A stretch of DNA of 64,000 nt from an uncultured Pelagibacteraceae bacterium (GCA_902537665.1 CACBCE010000001.1:62001-126000), one strand, 5' to 3'. Positions 47,583-57,232 are shown, counted from the stretch's first letter. Notes: generated from the sequence alone by a model not told the origin. Numbers and translations: made by a program.

Positions 47583-48554
47583 TTAGTATATCTTTTTATT
47601 CAAAATATTATGTACATGAATAATACCAATCGTCACTGATTTCTTTTTTTTATTATAAACACACAAACTTGTGATTTTTTTTTCATTCATAATTGATAAA
47701 GCTTTAGTCGCTAAAGTATTCATTTCAATTTTGATTGGATTTTTTGTCATTACATCTTTTACCTTTAATAAATCAAAATATATATTTTTGGAATTGAGTT
47801 TTCTTATTTGACCATCTGTTATAATACCTGTTGTATTTTTTTTTTTATTTCTTGCAATTAATGTACCTAATTTTTTATCTGTCATAATTTTTAAAGCTTT
47901 AGTCATAAGTGTATTTTCATTGATAAAAGGTATTTTATTTTTTGTAAGCATAAGATCTTCAACAGTTTTCAATTTTTCTCCAAGACTTCCAGATGGATGA
48001 AATTTTTTGAAATCTAGGTTGTTAATTTTTTTTCTTTTCAATGTTGATATAGCCAATGCATCACCTATGCTTAGTTGATTTATGGTGCTTGACGTAGGTA
48101 CCATATCGAGGCCAGCTTCTTTTACCTCAGGAGTAATCAAACCAATATCGCTATTTTTATACAGCTCAGAATTTATTTTCGATGTAATACCAATTAACAA
48201 AACTTTATTTCTATTAGCATAATTAATTATATTTTTTAGCTCCGAAGAGTTTCCAGAATAACTTATTAAAATTAAAATATCTTTTCTAGTAATGCTTCCC
48301 ATATCACCATGTGAGCAATCATTCGCAGATAATGAAAAAGAAGGTGTTCCAATAGATGATAAAGTTCCTGATATTTTACTTGCTATGATTCCACTTTTTC
48401 CAACACCACACAATATAACTTTAGATTGACAATTGACTATCGCATTGACAGCTTTATTAAAGTTTTCATTAAGAGATTTTTTTAACTTTTGGAGAGCTTT
48501 AATTTCTAAATTAATTACGTCCTTTGCAATATCTTTATAATTTATTTTTTTCAC
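47583..48554 (-). CDS. kdsD: Arabinose-5-phosphate isomerase (KdsD/KpsF)
   Basis: Makes D-arabinose 5-phosphate for Kdo. The 323-residue protein has an N-terminal SIS domain (CGVGKSGIIASKISGTLSS and PSFSLSANDCSHGDMG in pieces, LISYSGNSSEL) and two C-terminal CBS domains with TDGQIRK. The start is GTG at 48554, which overlaps the rnd stop by one base (TAGTG). It works with kdsB at 53571. Confidence 0.94.
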   Translation of the reverse strand: MKKINYKDIAKDVINLEIKALQKLKKSLNENFNKAVNAIVNCQSKVILCGVGKSGIIASKISGTLSSIGTPSFSLSANDCSHGDMGSITRKDILILISYSGNSSELKNIINYANRNKVLLIGITSKINSELYKNSDIGLITPEVKEAGLDMVPTSSTINQLSIGDALAISTLKRKKINNLDFKKFHPSGSLGEKLKTVEDLMLTKNKIPFINENTLMTKALKIMTDKKLGTLIARNKKKNTTGIITDGQIRKLNSKNIYFDLLKVKDVMTKNPIKIEMNTLATKALSIMNEKKITSLCVYNKKKKSVTIGIIHVHNILNKKIY

Positions 48555-49159
48555 TAATGAGCCCAGATATCATCCTTAAAAAGCGCAAGATCTAAATCTA
48601 CCCTTGTTTTTAAAAATTTTAAACATTGTTTATACAAATCTATTCTTTTTTCTCTAACGAGAATCTTATTTAATTCATTATGAATTTTATGTAAGTATAT
48701 AACATCATTAGCACAGTATTTTAATTGCGCTGGAGTAAGCTCTCCTCCAAAATCTGAACTTTGGAATTGTTTACTAATGTCAATGTTAATAAATTCTTTG
48801 ATTAAAGTTTTTAATGAATGGTTATCTGAATAAGATCTAGATAGTTTTGAAGCAATTTTTGTATCTAGTATATTATTCGTTTCTGTTTTTAAATAATATT
48901 TAATATAGGCTAGGTCAGCTCGCCCATAATGGAAAATTTTTGCTATTTTTTCATTTTCTAAAATTTTTACTAAATTTGGAGCTTTATATTCGTCCCTATT
49001 AAGCTGAATTATGTGTGCATCAGAGTTTCCAGTGGAAATTTGGATTAAACATAAAGGATCTCGTCTTATATTTAAACCCATAAACTCACCATCAACAGCT
49101 ATTAAATTGCCTAAATCTAAATCATCTGGTAAATCATTTTTATGAAGCTTGATATTCAT
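48554..49159 (-). CDS. rnd: Ribonuclease D-like 3'-5' exonuclease
   Basis: A 201-residue DEDD-type exonuclease. The motifs are AVDGEFMGL (Asp, Glu), FHYGRADLAYI, and the final YCANDVIYLHKI with the Tyr-x3-Asp. It lacks the HRDC domains of E. coli RNase D, as many alphaproteobacterial short forms do. It is the first gene of the rnd-kdsD-lptC-lptB run, divergent from the NDUFA9-like gene. Confidence 0.9.
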   Translation of the reverse strand: MNIKLHKNDLPDDLDLGNLIAVDGEFMGLNIRRDPLCLIQISTGNSDAHIIQLNRDEYKAPNLVKILENEKIAKIFHYGRADLAYIKYYLKTETNNILDTKIASKLSRSYSDNHSLKTLIKEFINIDISKQFQSSDFGGELTPAQLKYCANDVIYLHKIHNELNKILVREKRIDLYKQCLKFLKTRVDLDLALFKDDIWAH

Positions 49160-49182
49160 AACTTATTAATAAATGTTTATAT

Positions 49183-50163
49183 ATGAATCCAAAAAATTGT
49201 CTAATTTTTGGCGGAAGTGGTCAAATTGGAAGTTTCTTAATTAGAAAACTCACAAAAAATAACATTAAAGTTACTGTTGTAACAAGAAATACTCATCAGA
49301 AAGGGTTAAAAATAAAAACTCAAGGAAATGCTGGATACATTGATGTTAAAGAATCAAATATTTTTGATGAAAAAAAAATTGAAAAATTATTTAGTGAGGC
49401 AGATTATTGCATTAATTTAATAGGTATTTTATATGAAAAAAAAAGGGGTAATACATTTAAAAATATTCATACAATTTTTCCAACTATTTTAGCAAAACTA
49501 TGCAAGAAATATAATCTTAAACAATTTATCCATATTTCAGCTCTTGGTATAAATGAAGCAATAGATTCCAAATATGCAATTTCAAAACTTGAAGGTGAAA
49601 ATAACATACTAGATAATTTTTCTAAAACTACAATACTAAGACCCTCAGTTGTATTCTCAAATTCTGATAATTTCAGTACGCAATTTATGACATTATTAAA
49701 TAGATTACCAATTTTTCCACTATATTACTCTGGAAACACAAAATTTATGCCAATACATTGTTCCGATTTGACTGATATCATTTACCATGTTCTCTCTAAT
49801 AAAATTGAAACAAAAATTATCGAGTGTGTTGGGCCAGAGGTTTTAAGTTTTAAAGAGATATTACAAATACTTTTAAGTTTAATTGATAAAAAAAGATTTT
49901 TAGTCCCTTTTCCGTTACCTATAGCAAAATTATCTGCGAAATTTTTTCAATTGCTTCCCAAGCCTTTACTCACTGTTGATCAACTTAAGTTATTAAAGTA
50001 TGATAATATTCCATCTGGAAAATACAAAACCAATTCGGAAATCGGTGTTCCAAGCAAATTATTTTTTAGGAATGAAGTAAAAAAATATTCTTTTATGTGG
50101 AGAGATGGAGGAGAATTTTCAACCGAAAAATATAATACTAAAAGTTTGAATGAAAAAAGTTAA
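49183..50163 (+). CDS. NDUFA9-like NAD(P)-binding protein
   Basis: A 326-residue short-chain dehydrogenase-like protein. The Rossmann motif IFGGSGQIGSFLIRKL opens it, then CINLIGILYE, HISALGI, and the ILRPSVVF segment. This is the complex I-associated NDUFA9 subfamily. Catalytic Tyr-x3-Lys is present as YAISK. It may stabilise NADH dehydrogenase, which is inferred from the mitochondrial homologue. Confidence 0.85.
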   Translation: MNPKNCLIFGGSGQIGSFLIRKLTKNNIKVTVVTRNTHQKGLKIKTQGNAGYIDVKESNIFDEKKIEKLFSEADYCINLIGILYEKKRGNTFKNIHTIFPTILAKLCKKYNLKQFIHISALGINEAIDSKYAISKLEGENNILDNFSKTTILRPSVVFSNSDNFSTQFMTLLNRLPIFPLYYSGNTKFMPIHCSDLTDIIYHVLSNKIETKIIECVGPEVLSFKEILQILLSLIDKKRFLVPFPLPIAKLSAKFFQLLPKPLLTVDQLKLLKYDNIPSGKYKTNSEIGVPSKLFFRNEVKKYSFMWRDGGEFSTEKYNTKSLNEKS

Positions 50164-50171
50164 AAATTTTG

Positions 50172-50666
50172 TTATCCAGTTTGCACTTTTTTATTAATAT
50201 AATTTTGAATCTCTTCTTTATCATTATTGTCTTCTTTTTTACCTTTTGGTTGGTACGCATATAATAAATGAAGCTTACAGTATGAAAAATCTTTTAATGA
50301 GGTTCTTCCACAAAAATAAAAAGATTTTTCATTAGGATGACCAATAGGCCATTTACAAGAATTGTCATCCAATTCTTCAAGTTGTTTAGGATTTTCAGGC
50401 TCAAAGTCTTTTTCAATTATAAGAGATTTAAATTTACTTCTTCTCCCTTTCTTTAATTTAACTTTGATTTCATCGCCATGAGATTTAAAGTTTTGATTTG
50501 TAGATATTGCTCTAGTTTTTATTTTTGCGGAGAGATTAAGCCTATGGGCTTTTCCTATTACTGCATTTCGACTTATACCACCAATTATTTCAGCAATTTG
50601 ACTTGCAGTATTCCCTTTACCCCAAAGTTCCTTTAATTTTTTAACTTTTTCCTCAGTCCAACTCAT
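50172..50666 (-). CDS. gcrA: GcrA family cell-cycle regulator
   Basis: A 164-residue protein with the GcrA N-terminus MSWTEEKVKKLKELWGKG, the helix-turn-helix ISRNAVIGKAHRL, and a C-terminal cysteine module around CKWPIG and YCKLHLLYAYQP. GcrA binds RNA polymerase-sigma70 and, in Caulobacter, activates promoters with methylated GANTC sites. It converges on the NDUFA9-like gene. Confidence 0.95.
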   Translation of the reverse strand: MSWTEEKVKKLKELWGKGNTASQIAEIIGGISRNAVIGKAHRLNLSAKIKTRAISTNQNFKSHGDEIKVKLKKGRRSKFKSLIIEKDFEPENPKQLEELDDNSCKWPIGHPNEKSFYFCGRTSLKDFSYCKLHLLYAYQPKGKKEDNNDKEEIQNYINKKVQTG

Positions 50667-50833
50667 TTAAAAACTATATAATGTGTTAATAAAATCTTAT
50701 AGCACAATATAGAGGTTTAAATTAGATAATAACAAGTTGATATTTTTAGTTATTAACAAAAAAAATGAAAATAATTTCAATCCTGACTTGTATCAATGAA
50801 ATCTTCAAATATAGAGGTATATAAATAAATTTT
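50667..50833. other. 167-base spacer between gcrA and argD with small repeats
   Basis: This is one of the longest spacers in the window. The 11-mer AATATAGAGGT occurs at 50706-50716 and 50808-50818, and TAATAAC/GTTATTA (50727-50733, 50749-50755) forms an inverted repeat with a 15-base gap. It must hold the divergent gcrA and argD promoters. I see no gene or known riboswitch. A 19-codon frame at 50765 is not convincing. Confidence 0.4.
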
Positions 50834-52000
50834 ATGACTTATTTAGCAAAAAATTATAACAGAAAAAAAATCTCTTTTAAGTATGGAAAAGGAAGTTTCT
50901 TATACTCAAAAGATAATAAAAAGTATTTAGATTTTGTTCAAGGTATAGCAGTTAATTCTCTAGGACACGCTCATCCAAAATTAGTAAAAGCAATAAACAA
51001 TCAGTCAAAAAAACTTTGGCATGTTTCGAATGCCTTTCAAATTCCAGAGGGAGAAAAATTGGCTAAAAAAATATGCCAAAAAACATTTGCAGATTATGTT
51101 ATGTTTCAAAATAGTGGAGCAGAGGCTACAGAGGCAGCGATAAAAGTAGCTAGAAGATATTTCTATTTTATTGGAAAACCAAACAAAAATAGAATTTTAT
51201 GTGTAAAAAACTCATTTCACGGCAGAACATTAGCCGCAATTTACGCTAGTGGATCAAAAAAAATGACCGAAGGATTTGGCCCAAAAATAGCAGGATTTGA
51301 CCATTTTAGATTTGGAGATCATAAATCTCTTAAAAAAAAAATAACAAAAAAAACAGCAGCCATAATGGTTGAACCAATTATGGGTGAAGGGGGCATTAAG
51401 GTAATACCAGATTGGTGTTTAAAAGAATTAAGAAAATTATGTAATAAGAAAAAAATATTACTTATTTTAGATGAGGTACAGTGTGGCATTTCAAGAACTG
51501 GCAGTTTTTTTTCATTTGAAAAGTCCAAAATTAAACCTGATATTGTTCCAATTGCAAAGGGAATAGGTGGTGGATTTCCACTAGGAGCGGTTTTAATGAA
51601 TAAAAAAGTTGCCTCTGGAATGATACCTGGAACTCACGGATCTACTTTTGGTGGAAATCCACTGGCAATGGCTGTTGGAAATGCAGTAATGGATATAGTT
51701 TCGAGCAAAAAATTTTTGAAAAATATTGAAAATTTATCAAAATATTTTCTGTCTAAATTAAAGAATATTAAAGAGACATATCCACATCTGATTAAGAGTA
51801 TAAGAGGAAGAGGTTTCTTAATTGGAATTCAATTACAAAAAGATCAAACTACTTTCATTAAAAAACTAATGGAAAATAGATTGCTTACAATAAGAGCTTC
51901 TGAAAATGTCGTTCGTATACTTCCTCCATTAAATGTTAAAAAAAGTGAGCTGGATCTTTCTTTAAAAATTATTAATAAAGTTTGTAAAGAGCTTAATTAA
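50834..52000 (+). CDS. argD: Acetylornithine aminotransferase
   Basis: PLP aminotransferase of 388 residues for arginine (and possibly lysine) synthesis. It has FQNSGAEATEAAIKVARRY, SFHGRTLAAI, the PLP aspartate in LILDEVQCG, and the catalytic lysine in PIAKGIGGGFPLGA. argF follows with no gap. Confidence 0.95.
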   Translation: MTYLAKNYNRKKISFKYGKGSFLYSKDNKKYLDFVQGIAVNSLGHAHPKLVKAINNQSKKLWHVSNAFQIPEGEKLAKKICQKTFADYVMFQNSGAEATEAAIKVARRYFYFIGKPNKNRILCVKNSFHGRTLAAIYASGSKKMTEGFGPKIAGFDHFRFGDHKSLKKKITKKTAAIMVEPIMGEGGIKVIPDWCLKELRKLCNKKKILLILDEVQCGISRTGSFFSFEKSKIKPDIVPIAKGIGGGFPLGAVLMNKKVASGMIPGTHGSTFGGNPLAMAVGNAVMDIVSSKKFLKNIENLSKYFLSKLKNIKETYPHLIKSIRGRGFLIGIQLQKDQTTFIKKLMENRLLTIRASENVVRILPPLNVKKSELDLSLKIINKVCKELN

Positions 52001-52930
52001 ATGAGAAATTTTTTAAATTTAAAAGATATTCCTGTAAGGGATTTAAAAAAAATCCTTATTGATGCTAAAAAACGAAAGAGATTGAGAAAAAGATTAAATA
52101 ATCTTGAGATTGATAAAGGAGCACCATTAAAAGGAAAATTATTGATACAAATGTTCGAGAAATCTAGTCTTAGAACCAGATTAAGTTTTTATTTAGCAAT
52201 AAAGCAACTGGGTGGAAGCACCTTAACACTTAGACCAGATGAGCTCCATTTGTCAAAGGGAGGAGAAAGCATTCAAGATACAGCAAAAATTTTATCAAAT
52301 TTTGGAAACGCTTTTATGCTTCGAACCGATAGTGATAAAAAATTAGAGGAATTTGAAAAATATTTGTCTATACCAATTATTAATGGTCTCAGCCCCAGTT
52401 CTCATCCAACTCAAATTTTATCAGATATTTTTACAGTTGAGGAGATTAAGAAGAAACCAATATCAAAGCTGAACATCACTTGGATTGGCGACTCTAATAA
52501 TGTCTTGAATTCATTAATTGCAGCATCAATTAAATTTTCTTTTAAACTCAGTATTGGATGTCCAACTAGATATCAACCAAGTAAAATGATAATGAAATAT
52601 ATTAAAAGTAATGATAATAAAATACGTATACTTCACGATCCAAAAAAAGCAGCTAAAGGAGCTGATGTTATTTTTTCGGACAAAGTAATTTCCATGAATG
52701 ATAAGGTGAATAAATCAAAAAAATTGAAACAATTTAAAAAATTTAAAATAAATAAAAAGTTAATGAGTTTTGCAAAAAAAAATTGTATTTTTCTTCACTG
52801 CTTGCCAAGAGGTAAAGAAGTAGAAGAGGATGTTTTTTTAAGTAAGAAATCTAAAGTTTGGCAACAGGCTCTTAACAGAGTTCATGTTCAAAAATCTATA
52901 TTACTTTATTGTTTTGGAAAATTAAGGTAA
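52001..52930 (+). CDS. argF: Ornithine carbamoyltransferase
   Basis: Makes citrulline from ornithine and carbamoyl phosphate. The 309-residue protein has the carbamoyl-phosphate motif FEKSSLRTRLSF (consensus STRT, with SLRT here), GLSPSSHPTQ-like NGLSPSSHPTQ, WIGDSNNV, and HCLPRG. It converges on cycM with a 9-base tail overlap. Confidence 0.95.
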   Translation: MRNFLNLKDIPVRDLKKILIDAKKRKRLRKRLNNLEIDKGAPLKGKLLIQMFEKSSLRTRLSFYLAIKQLGGSTLTLRPDELHLSKGGESIQDTAKILSNFGNAFMLRTDSDKKLEEFEKYLSIPIINGLSPSSHPTQILSDIFTVEEIKKKPISKLNITWIGDSNNVLNSLIAASIKFSFKLSIGCPTRYQPSKMIMKYIKSNDNKIRILHDPKKAAKGADVIFSDKVISMNDKVNKSKKLKQFKKFKINKKLMSFAKKNCIFLHCLPRGKEVEEDVFLSKKSKVWQQALNRVHVQKSILLYCFGKLR

Positions 52931-53464
52931 TGGTAACGGATTATCTGAATTTTGATTCAAGTACAGTATAACTGAAGCTCTGTCCTTTTCTTTTCTTAAT
53001 CCAGCAAAAGCCATTTTAGTTCCTTTAATCCATTTAGCTGGTTTAAGTAGATACCCATTAAGTTCTTCAAAAGTCCAAGCTTTTCCATAGGCGGCAAGAG
53101 CTTTAGAATATTTATAATCATCTACAGCACCCACATCTCTACCAACAACATTATACAATGCTGGACCAATATTATTTTTTCCACCTTTTACAATAGAATG
53201 ACATGCAGCGCATTTTTTAAAAACCTTTTCTCCTGTAGTAATATCTCCCATGGCGATTAATGCACCAATATCAACTTTCTCTTCAGTCGGTTGCAAGTTT
53301 GTTTGTGAGCTTACCACAGTAGCCTGCTCTATCTCAACTGAGTAACCAGGTGTTTTAGGCTTTTCAACATGAAAAATAACATCTGAAAGCTTTCCAATAC
53401 CTATTATTAGAAGTGCTACCATTAATATTGCAGCTATTATTTTATTTAGCTCAAAAGAATCCAT
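52922..53464 (-). CDS. cycM: Membrane-anchored cytochrome c (CycM-like)
   Basis: A 180-residue protein with an uncleaved N-terminal helix (about residues 8-27), a proline-rich linker, and a class I cytochrome c domain. The heme site is CAACH, and the distal methionine is in GTKMAFAGL. Such CycM/c552-type cytochromes carry electrons from bc1 complex to terminal oxidase in the periplasm. It is divergent from kdsB. Confidence 0.94.
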   Translation of the reverse strand: MDSFELNKIIAAILMVALLIIGIGKLSDVIFHVEKPKTPGYSVEIEQATVVSSQTNLQPTEEKVDIGALIAMGDITTGEKVFKKCAACHSIVKGGKNNIGPALYNVVGRDVGAVDDYKYSKALAAYGKAWTFEELNGYLLKPAKWIKGTKMAFAGLRKEKDRASVILYLNQNSDNPLPLP

Positions 53465-53570
53465 TTATTAAAATTATTTCGAACATATAGCACTATAAAT
53501 ATAAAATTGCTTATATTTTTAATGTACATTTTTGCCTCTATTTATATTGTAATGAAAAATTAAAAGAAAA

Positions 53571-54305
53571 ATGAAGACATTAGTTATAATTCCCTCCAGA
53601 TTATCAGCATCAAGATTACCAGGTAAACCCTTGCTTAAAATTAACGGATTATCAATTATTTCTCATGTTTATAAAAAAGCTCAAGAAGCTAATATTGGAG
53701 AGGTATTTGTTGCTGCAGAAGATCAAGAAATTATCGACGATGTGAAAAAAAATGGTGGAGAAGCAATTTTGACACATAATAATCACAAAACAGGAACAGA
53801 TAGAATTTACGAAGCTTTTGAAAAGCTAGGTAGAACAGATATAGATTTAATCATGAACCTACAGGGAGATGAACCACTGATGAATATTGAGGATATTCAA
53901 AAATTAAATAAGTATATGATCCAGACCAAGCGTGATTTAGGAACTTTAGCAGCAAAAATTAACAACAAAAAAGTTTTTGAATATCACGATATTGTTAAGG
54001 TAATTACAGAAGAAAGTTTAGATGACACAAAATTTCCTCGAGCAATAAATTTTATTAGAAAATTAAATAAAGAAAATAATCAGGCTTATCATCATTTAGG
54101 CATTTATTGTTATAATGTAGAAATATTAAAAAGATTTATTTCTTTTAAACAGTCGCAAAATGAAATTGAAAATAGATTGGAACAATTAAGAGCATTAGAT
54201 AATAACATTAATGTCAATGTAGCTCTTGCAAAATCATCACCGATTGGAGTAGATACTAAGGAAGATTTTATGGCTATAAAAAAAATAATGGAATATAAGT
54301 CATAA
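53571..54305 (+). CDS. kdsB: CMP-Kdo synthetase
   Basis: Activates Kdo with CTP for lipid A attachment. The 244-residue nucleotidyltransferase has IPSRLSASRLPGKPL, LNLQGDEPL (as MNLQGDEPL), and HHLGIYCY. It overlaps pheA by one base, the alphaproteobacterial kdsB-pheA arrangement. Confidence 0.96.
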   Translation: MKTLVIIPSRLSASRLPGKPLLKINGLSIISHVYKKAQEANIGEVFVAAEDQEIIDDVKKNGGEAILTHNNHKTGTDRIYEAFEKLGRTDIDLIMNLQGDEPLMNIEDIQKLNKYMIQTKRDLGTLAAKINNKKVFEYHDIVKVITEESLDDTKFPRAINFIRKLNKENNQAYHHLGIYCYNVEILKRFISFKQSQNEIENRLEQLRALDNNINVNVALAKSSPIGVDTKEDFMAIKKIMEYKS

Positions 54306-55141
54306 TGAGTAAAATTTTTTTTCAAGGAACTTTCGGAGCGTATTCTCACTTAGCTGCTTTATCCATAGACTCTAATGCTGAAGTAGTCCCCTGTAAAACT
54401 TTTGATGATTGTTTTGTTCAAGCTTCAAAAGATACAAATTCAAAAATTATTATTCCAGAGTCAAATAGAATTACTGGTAACATAGGAATTGAATATTTAA
54501 TTTTCGAATATAGGTTAAATATTTATGCTGAGTATTTTCAAAAAATAGAACATAATTTACTGGGTTTACCCGGAACAAAAGTTTCAGAAATCAAGGATGT
54601 TTATTCTCATGCTCAAGCACTATCACAATGTTCAAAATTTATAAAATCAAATAGACTTACTGAACATGTAAGAGCCGACACAGCTGGATCTGCAGAAATG
54701 GTGTCAAAAAGTAAAGACAAAACTAAAGCTGCAATAGCTTCATCATTAAGTGCTAAAACATATAATTTAGAAATTGTAAAAAATAATATAGAAAATGAAA
54801 AAGGAAACCTAACAAGATTTCTTGTTATGGGTAAAAATATATCACAACCAGAATTTAGTGGAAAAAAATATATTACTTCTTTTTTATTTAAATTAAAAAG
54901 TAAACCAGCAGCTTTATATCAATCTTTAGGAGGTTTCGCTATTAATGGAGTAAATCTAACAAAGTTGCAAAGTTATCCCGAAAAAAATTCTTTCGACTCT
55001 TTTTTCTTTTTATGTGATTTAGATGGTCATATTGAAGAACCAAGAGTACAAAAATCACTAGAAGATTTAGGATTGCATTGTCAAGATTTTCACGTCCTAG
55101 GTGTTTTTGAAGCTGACAAACAAAGAGAAATAAATAAATAA
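54305..55141 (+). CDS. pheA: Prephenate dehydratase
   Basis: Converts prephenate to phenylpyruvate. The 278-residue monofunctional protein has FQGTFGAYSHLAA, the catalytic NLTRFLVMG, and a C-terminal ACT domain (SFLFKLKSKPAALYQSL) for phenylalanine feedback. There is no chorismate mutase domain. The ACT ESRP motif reads LQSYP, a modest deviation. Confidence 0.94.
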   Translation: MSKIFFQGTFGAYSHLAALSIDSNAEVVPCKTFDDCFVQASKDTNSKIIIPESNRITGNIGIEYLIFEYRLNIYAEYFQKIEHNLLGLPGTKVSEIKDVYSHAQALSQCSKFIKSNRLTEHVRADTAGSAEMVSKSKDKTKAAIASSLSAKTYNLEIVKNNIENEKGNLTRFLVMGKNISQPEFSGKKYITSFLFKLKSKPAALYQSLGGFAINGVNLTKLQSYPEKNSFDSFFFLCDLDGHIEEPRVQKSLEDLGLHCQDFHVLGVFEADKQREINK

Positions 55142-55147
55142 CTTTTC

Positions 55148-55177
55148 TTGTAGATAAGAAATTATTACTGTTATAAT
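55148..55177 (+). promoter_or_regulatory. Promoter of the SRP RNA gene
   Basis: TTGTAG (55148-55153) and a perfect TATAAT (55172-55177) are 18 bases apart. The RNA 5' end at about 55183 lies the right distance downstream. This is one of the best promoter candidates in the window. Confidence 0.7.
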
Positions 55178-55182
55178 AGTTT

Positions 55183-55270
55183 CGGAGGCTAGAGGTGGAT
55201 GCTGCTTGAACCCGACCAGATCTTAACGGAAGCAGTCGTAAAGACAGTTTTTCAGGTTCTAGTCTCCTCG
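55183..55270 (+). ncRNA. ffs: Signal recognition particle RNA (small bacterial type)
   Basis: A GAGGCTAGA-like 5' strand pairs with TCTAGTCTCCTC at the 3' end to form the long hairpin. The Ffh-binding core CCAGATCTTAACGGAAGCAG (55216-55235) matches helix 8 with the asymmetric loop AGCAG. The capping tetraloop reads UAAC (55224-55227) with a U:G closing pair. It directly precedes dnaX, as in many alphaproteobacteria. Confidence 0.9.
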
Positions 55271-55275
55271 TAAAT

Positions 55276-56919
55276 ATGAGCAATGATTCAAAAGTATTAG
55301 CACTTAAATATAGACCACAAAATTTTGATGATCTTATTGGTCAAGATATAGTTGTAGAAACCATAACTAATTCAATAAAAGCTAATAAAGTTCCTAATGC
55401 ATATTTATTCACTGGAATAAGAGGAGTTGGAAAAACCACTATAGCAAGAATAGTTGCTAAGGCACTTAATTGTTCAAATGGAATTGAAAATAAGTGTAAA
55501 GTTAAATGTGATAATTGTGATGCTATAACTAATTCAAATCACATCGATGTTTTAGAAATGGATGCTGCAAGCAGAACTGGTGTTGACGATGTTAGAGAAT
55601 TAATTGAGTTTTCTAGATATGGACCAACATCGTCAAATTACAAGATCTTTATTATCGATGAAGTTCACATGTTAAGTAAACAAGCATTTAATGCTTTATT
55701 AAAAACTCTTGAGGAACCTCCAGAATATCTAAAATTTATTTTTGCAACAACTGAAATTAAAAAGATTCCAATTACAGTTATATCAAGATGTCAAAGATTT
55801 GATTTATCAAGAATTAGATCATCTGAATTATTTAATTACATTAAAAAAATTAAGGATAAGGAGGGAGGCAAAATTACTGATGAAGCATTAAAATTAATAG
55901 TGAAAATTTCTGAAGGGTCAGTAAGAGATGCACTATCCTTATTAGACAGAGCTTTATTAACTTTAAATCCAAAAACTGAACTAGATTTAAAATCAGCACA
56001 GAAAATTTTTGGTTTTTTTGATAAATCACAATTAATCGATTTATTTGAATTTATTCTTAAAGGAGATGAGATTAAAGTTATTGAGATTTATAGAAAAATT
56101 TATGACCAAGGTGTTGAACCAAAAATCTTTATTAATGATTTCTTAGAATTACTTTATTACTTTAAAAATATTGAGTCATTAACCTTAGAAAGTACAAATT
56201 TTTCATTAAATGATCAAGAATTTCAAAAGATCAAAGATTTAAATAAAAATCTTGATCCAAGAGTATTGATTTTATTTTGGCAATTTACAATTTCGACTCT
56301 TGATGAACTTGCTATAGTTTCTAATCAACATTTATCAATGGAAATGTTTTTGTTAAGGCTGATGCATTTAAGTTCTATAAAATTTCAGAAAAATACTGAT
56401 ATAAATTCTGTAAGTGAAAATCCAGTTATAGATAAAGAAATTAATGATCAATCAAAACCAATAGATCAAATCAAAAATATTTATCAAGAGGAAAAAAGTA
56501 AACCAGAAATTCATAAAGAAGTTAAATCAGAAAAAAAAATATTTATTAATAGTTTAGAAAAATTAATCAAGACCTGTATTGATAAAAAGGAAATTAAATT
56601 AAAATATGAGCTAGAAAAAAATGTAAATCTAGTAAAGTTTGAAAAAAATATGATTGAGATATCTTTTAATGAAAATTTAGATAAAAATTTCGTTAAAGAT
56701 CTTTCCTCAAAACTTTTTGATTGGACAGGTGAAAGATGGATTATTTCATTTAGTCAATTAAAAGGGGATGTTTCAATGAGGGAGAAAAAACAAAAAATAA
56801 AGAGATCTTTAATGAATGAAGCAAAAAATTCAAAAATTTATAAAGATGTAATAAAAAATTTTCCTGATGCTGAGTTAACTGATATTAATTTGAAAGGAGA
56901 GGATGAAACTAATGACTGA
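55276..56919 (+). CDS. dnaX: DNA polymerase III subunits gamma/tau
   Basis: Clamp-loader ATPase of 547 residues. It has KYRPQNFDDLIGQ, Walker A GIRGVGKTT, a four-cysteine zinc module (CSNG to CDNC), Walker B IIDEVHMLS, and the SRC sensor ISRCQRFDL. The C-terminal third is lysine-rich and is the tau-like part. No obvious slippery frameshift site was found. Upstream is the SRP RNA. Confidence 0.96.
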   Translation: MSNDSKVLALKYRPQNFDDLIGQDIVVETITNSIKANKVPNAYLFTGIRGVGKTTIARIVAKALNCSNGIENKCKVKCDNCDAITNSNHIDVLEMDAASRTGVDDVRELIEFSRYGPTSSNYKIFIIDEVHMLSKQAFNALLKTLEEPPEYLKFIFATTEIKKIPITVISRCQRFDLSRIRSSELFNYIKKIKDKEGGKITDEALKLIVKISEGSVRDALSLLDRALLTLNPKTELDLKSAQKIFGFFDKSQLIDLFEFILKGDEIKVIEIYRKIYDQGVEPKIFINDFLELLYYFKNIESLTLESTNFSLNDQEFQKIKDLNKNLDPRVLILFWQFTISTLDELAIVSNQHLSMEMFLLRLMHLSSIKFQKNTDINSVSENPVIDKEINDQSKPIDQIKNIYQEEKSKPEIHKEVKSEKKIFINSLEKLIKTCIDKKEIKLKYELEKNVNLVKFEKNMIEISFNENLDKNFVKDLSSKLFDWTGERWIISFSQLKGDVSMREKKQKIKRSLMNEAKNSKIYKDVIKNFPDAELTDINLKGEDETND

Positions 56920-57229
56920 TTTTACAAAAATTTTAGATAAAGCAAAAGAACTTGAGTCAAAAATGAAAGAAAGTCAGAAAAAAATAAAAGAAATAAAAGT
57001 TGAGGGAATTTCAGGCTCGAACTCAGTTACAGTAGTACTTGATGGGGAGGGAGAAATGCAATCAATCAAATTATCAGAGGAAATTATGAGGGAAGATAAA
57101 ACTATAATTGAAGACTTAATTGTTGCTGCTCATAATAGTGCTAAGTCACAACTCAAAACAAAAACCGCTGAAGAAATTTCAAAAGCAACAGGTGGACTAG
57201 GAATACCTGGATTTAAATGGCCATTATAG
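56912..57229 (+). CDS. ybaB: YbaB/EbfC nucleoid-associated protein
   Basis: A 105-residue DNA-binding protein with the family core EGISGSNSVTVVLDGEGEM and GLGIPGFKWPL at the end. The ATG at 56912 is preferred because the AGGAGAGG element (56895-56902) then sits 9 bases upstream; the ATG at 56903 would touch it. It overlaps dnaX by 8 bases. Confidence 0.94.
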   Translation: MTDFTKILDKAKELESKMKESQKKIKEIKVEGISGSNSVTVVLDGEGEMQSIKLSEEIMREDKTIIEDLIVAAHNSAKSQLKTKTAEEISKATGGLGIPGFKWPL

Positions 57230-57232
57230 TAA

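Noticed and set aside
50765-50824. A 19-codon frame before argD as an arginine leader peptide
   Set aside because: It has only one arginine codon, and no terminator/antiterminator pair follows.
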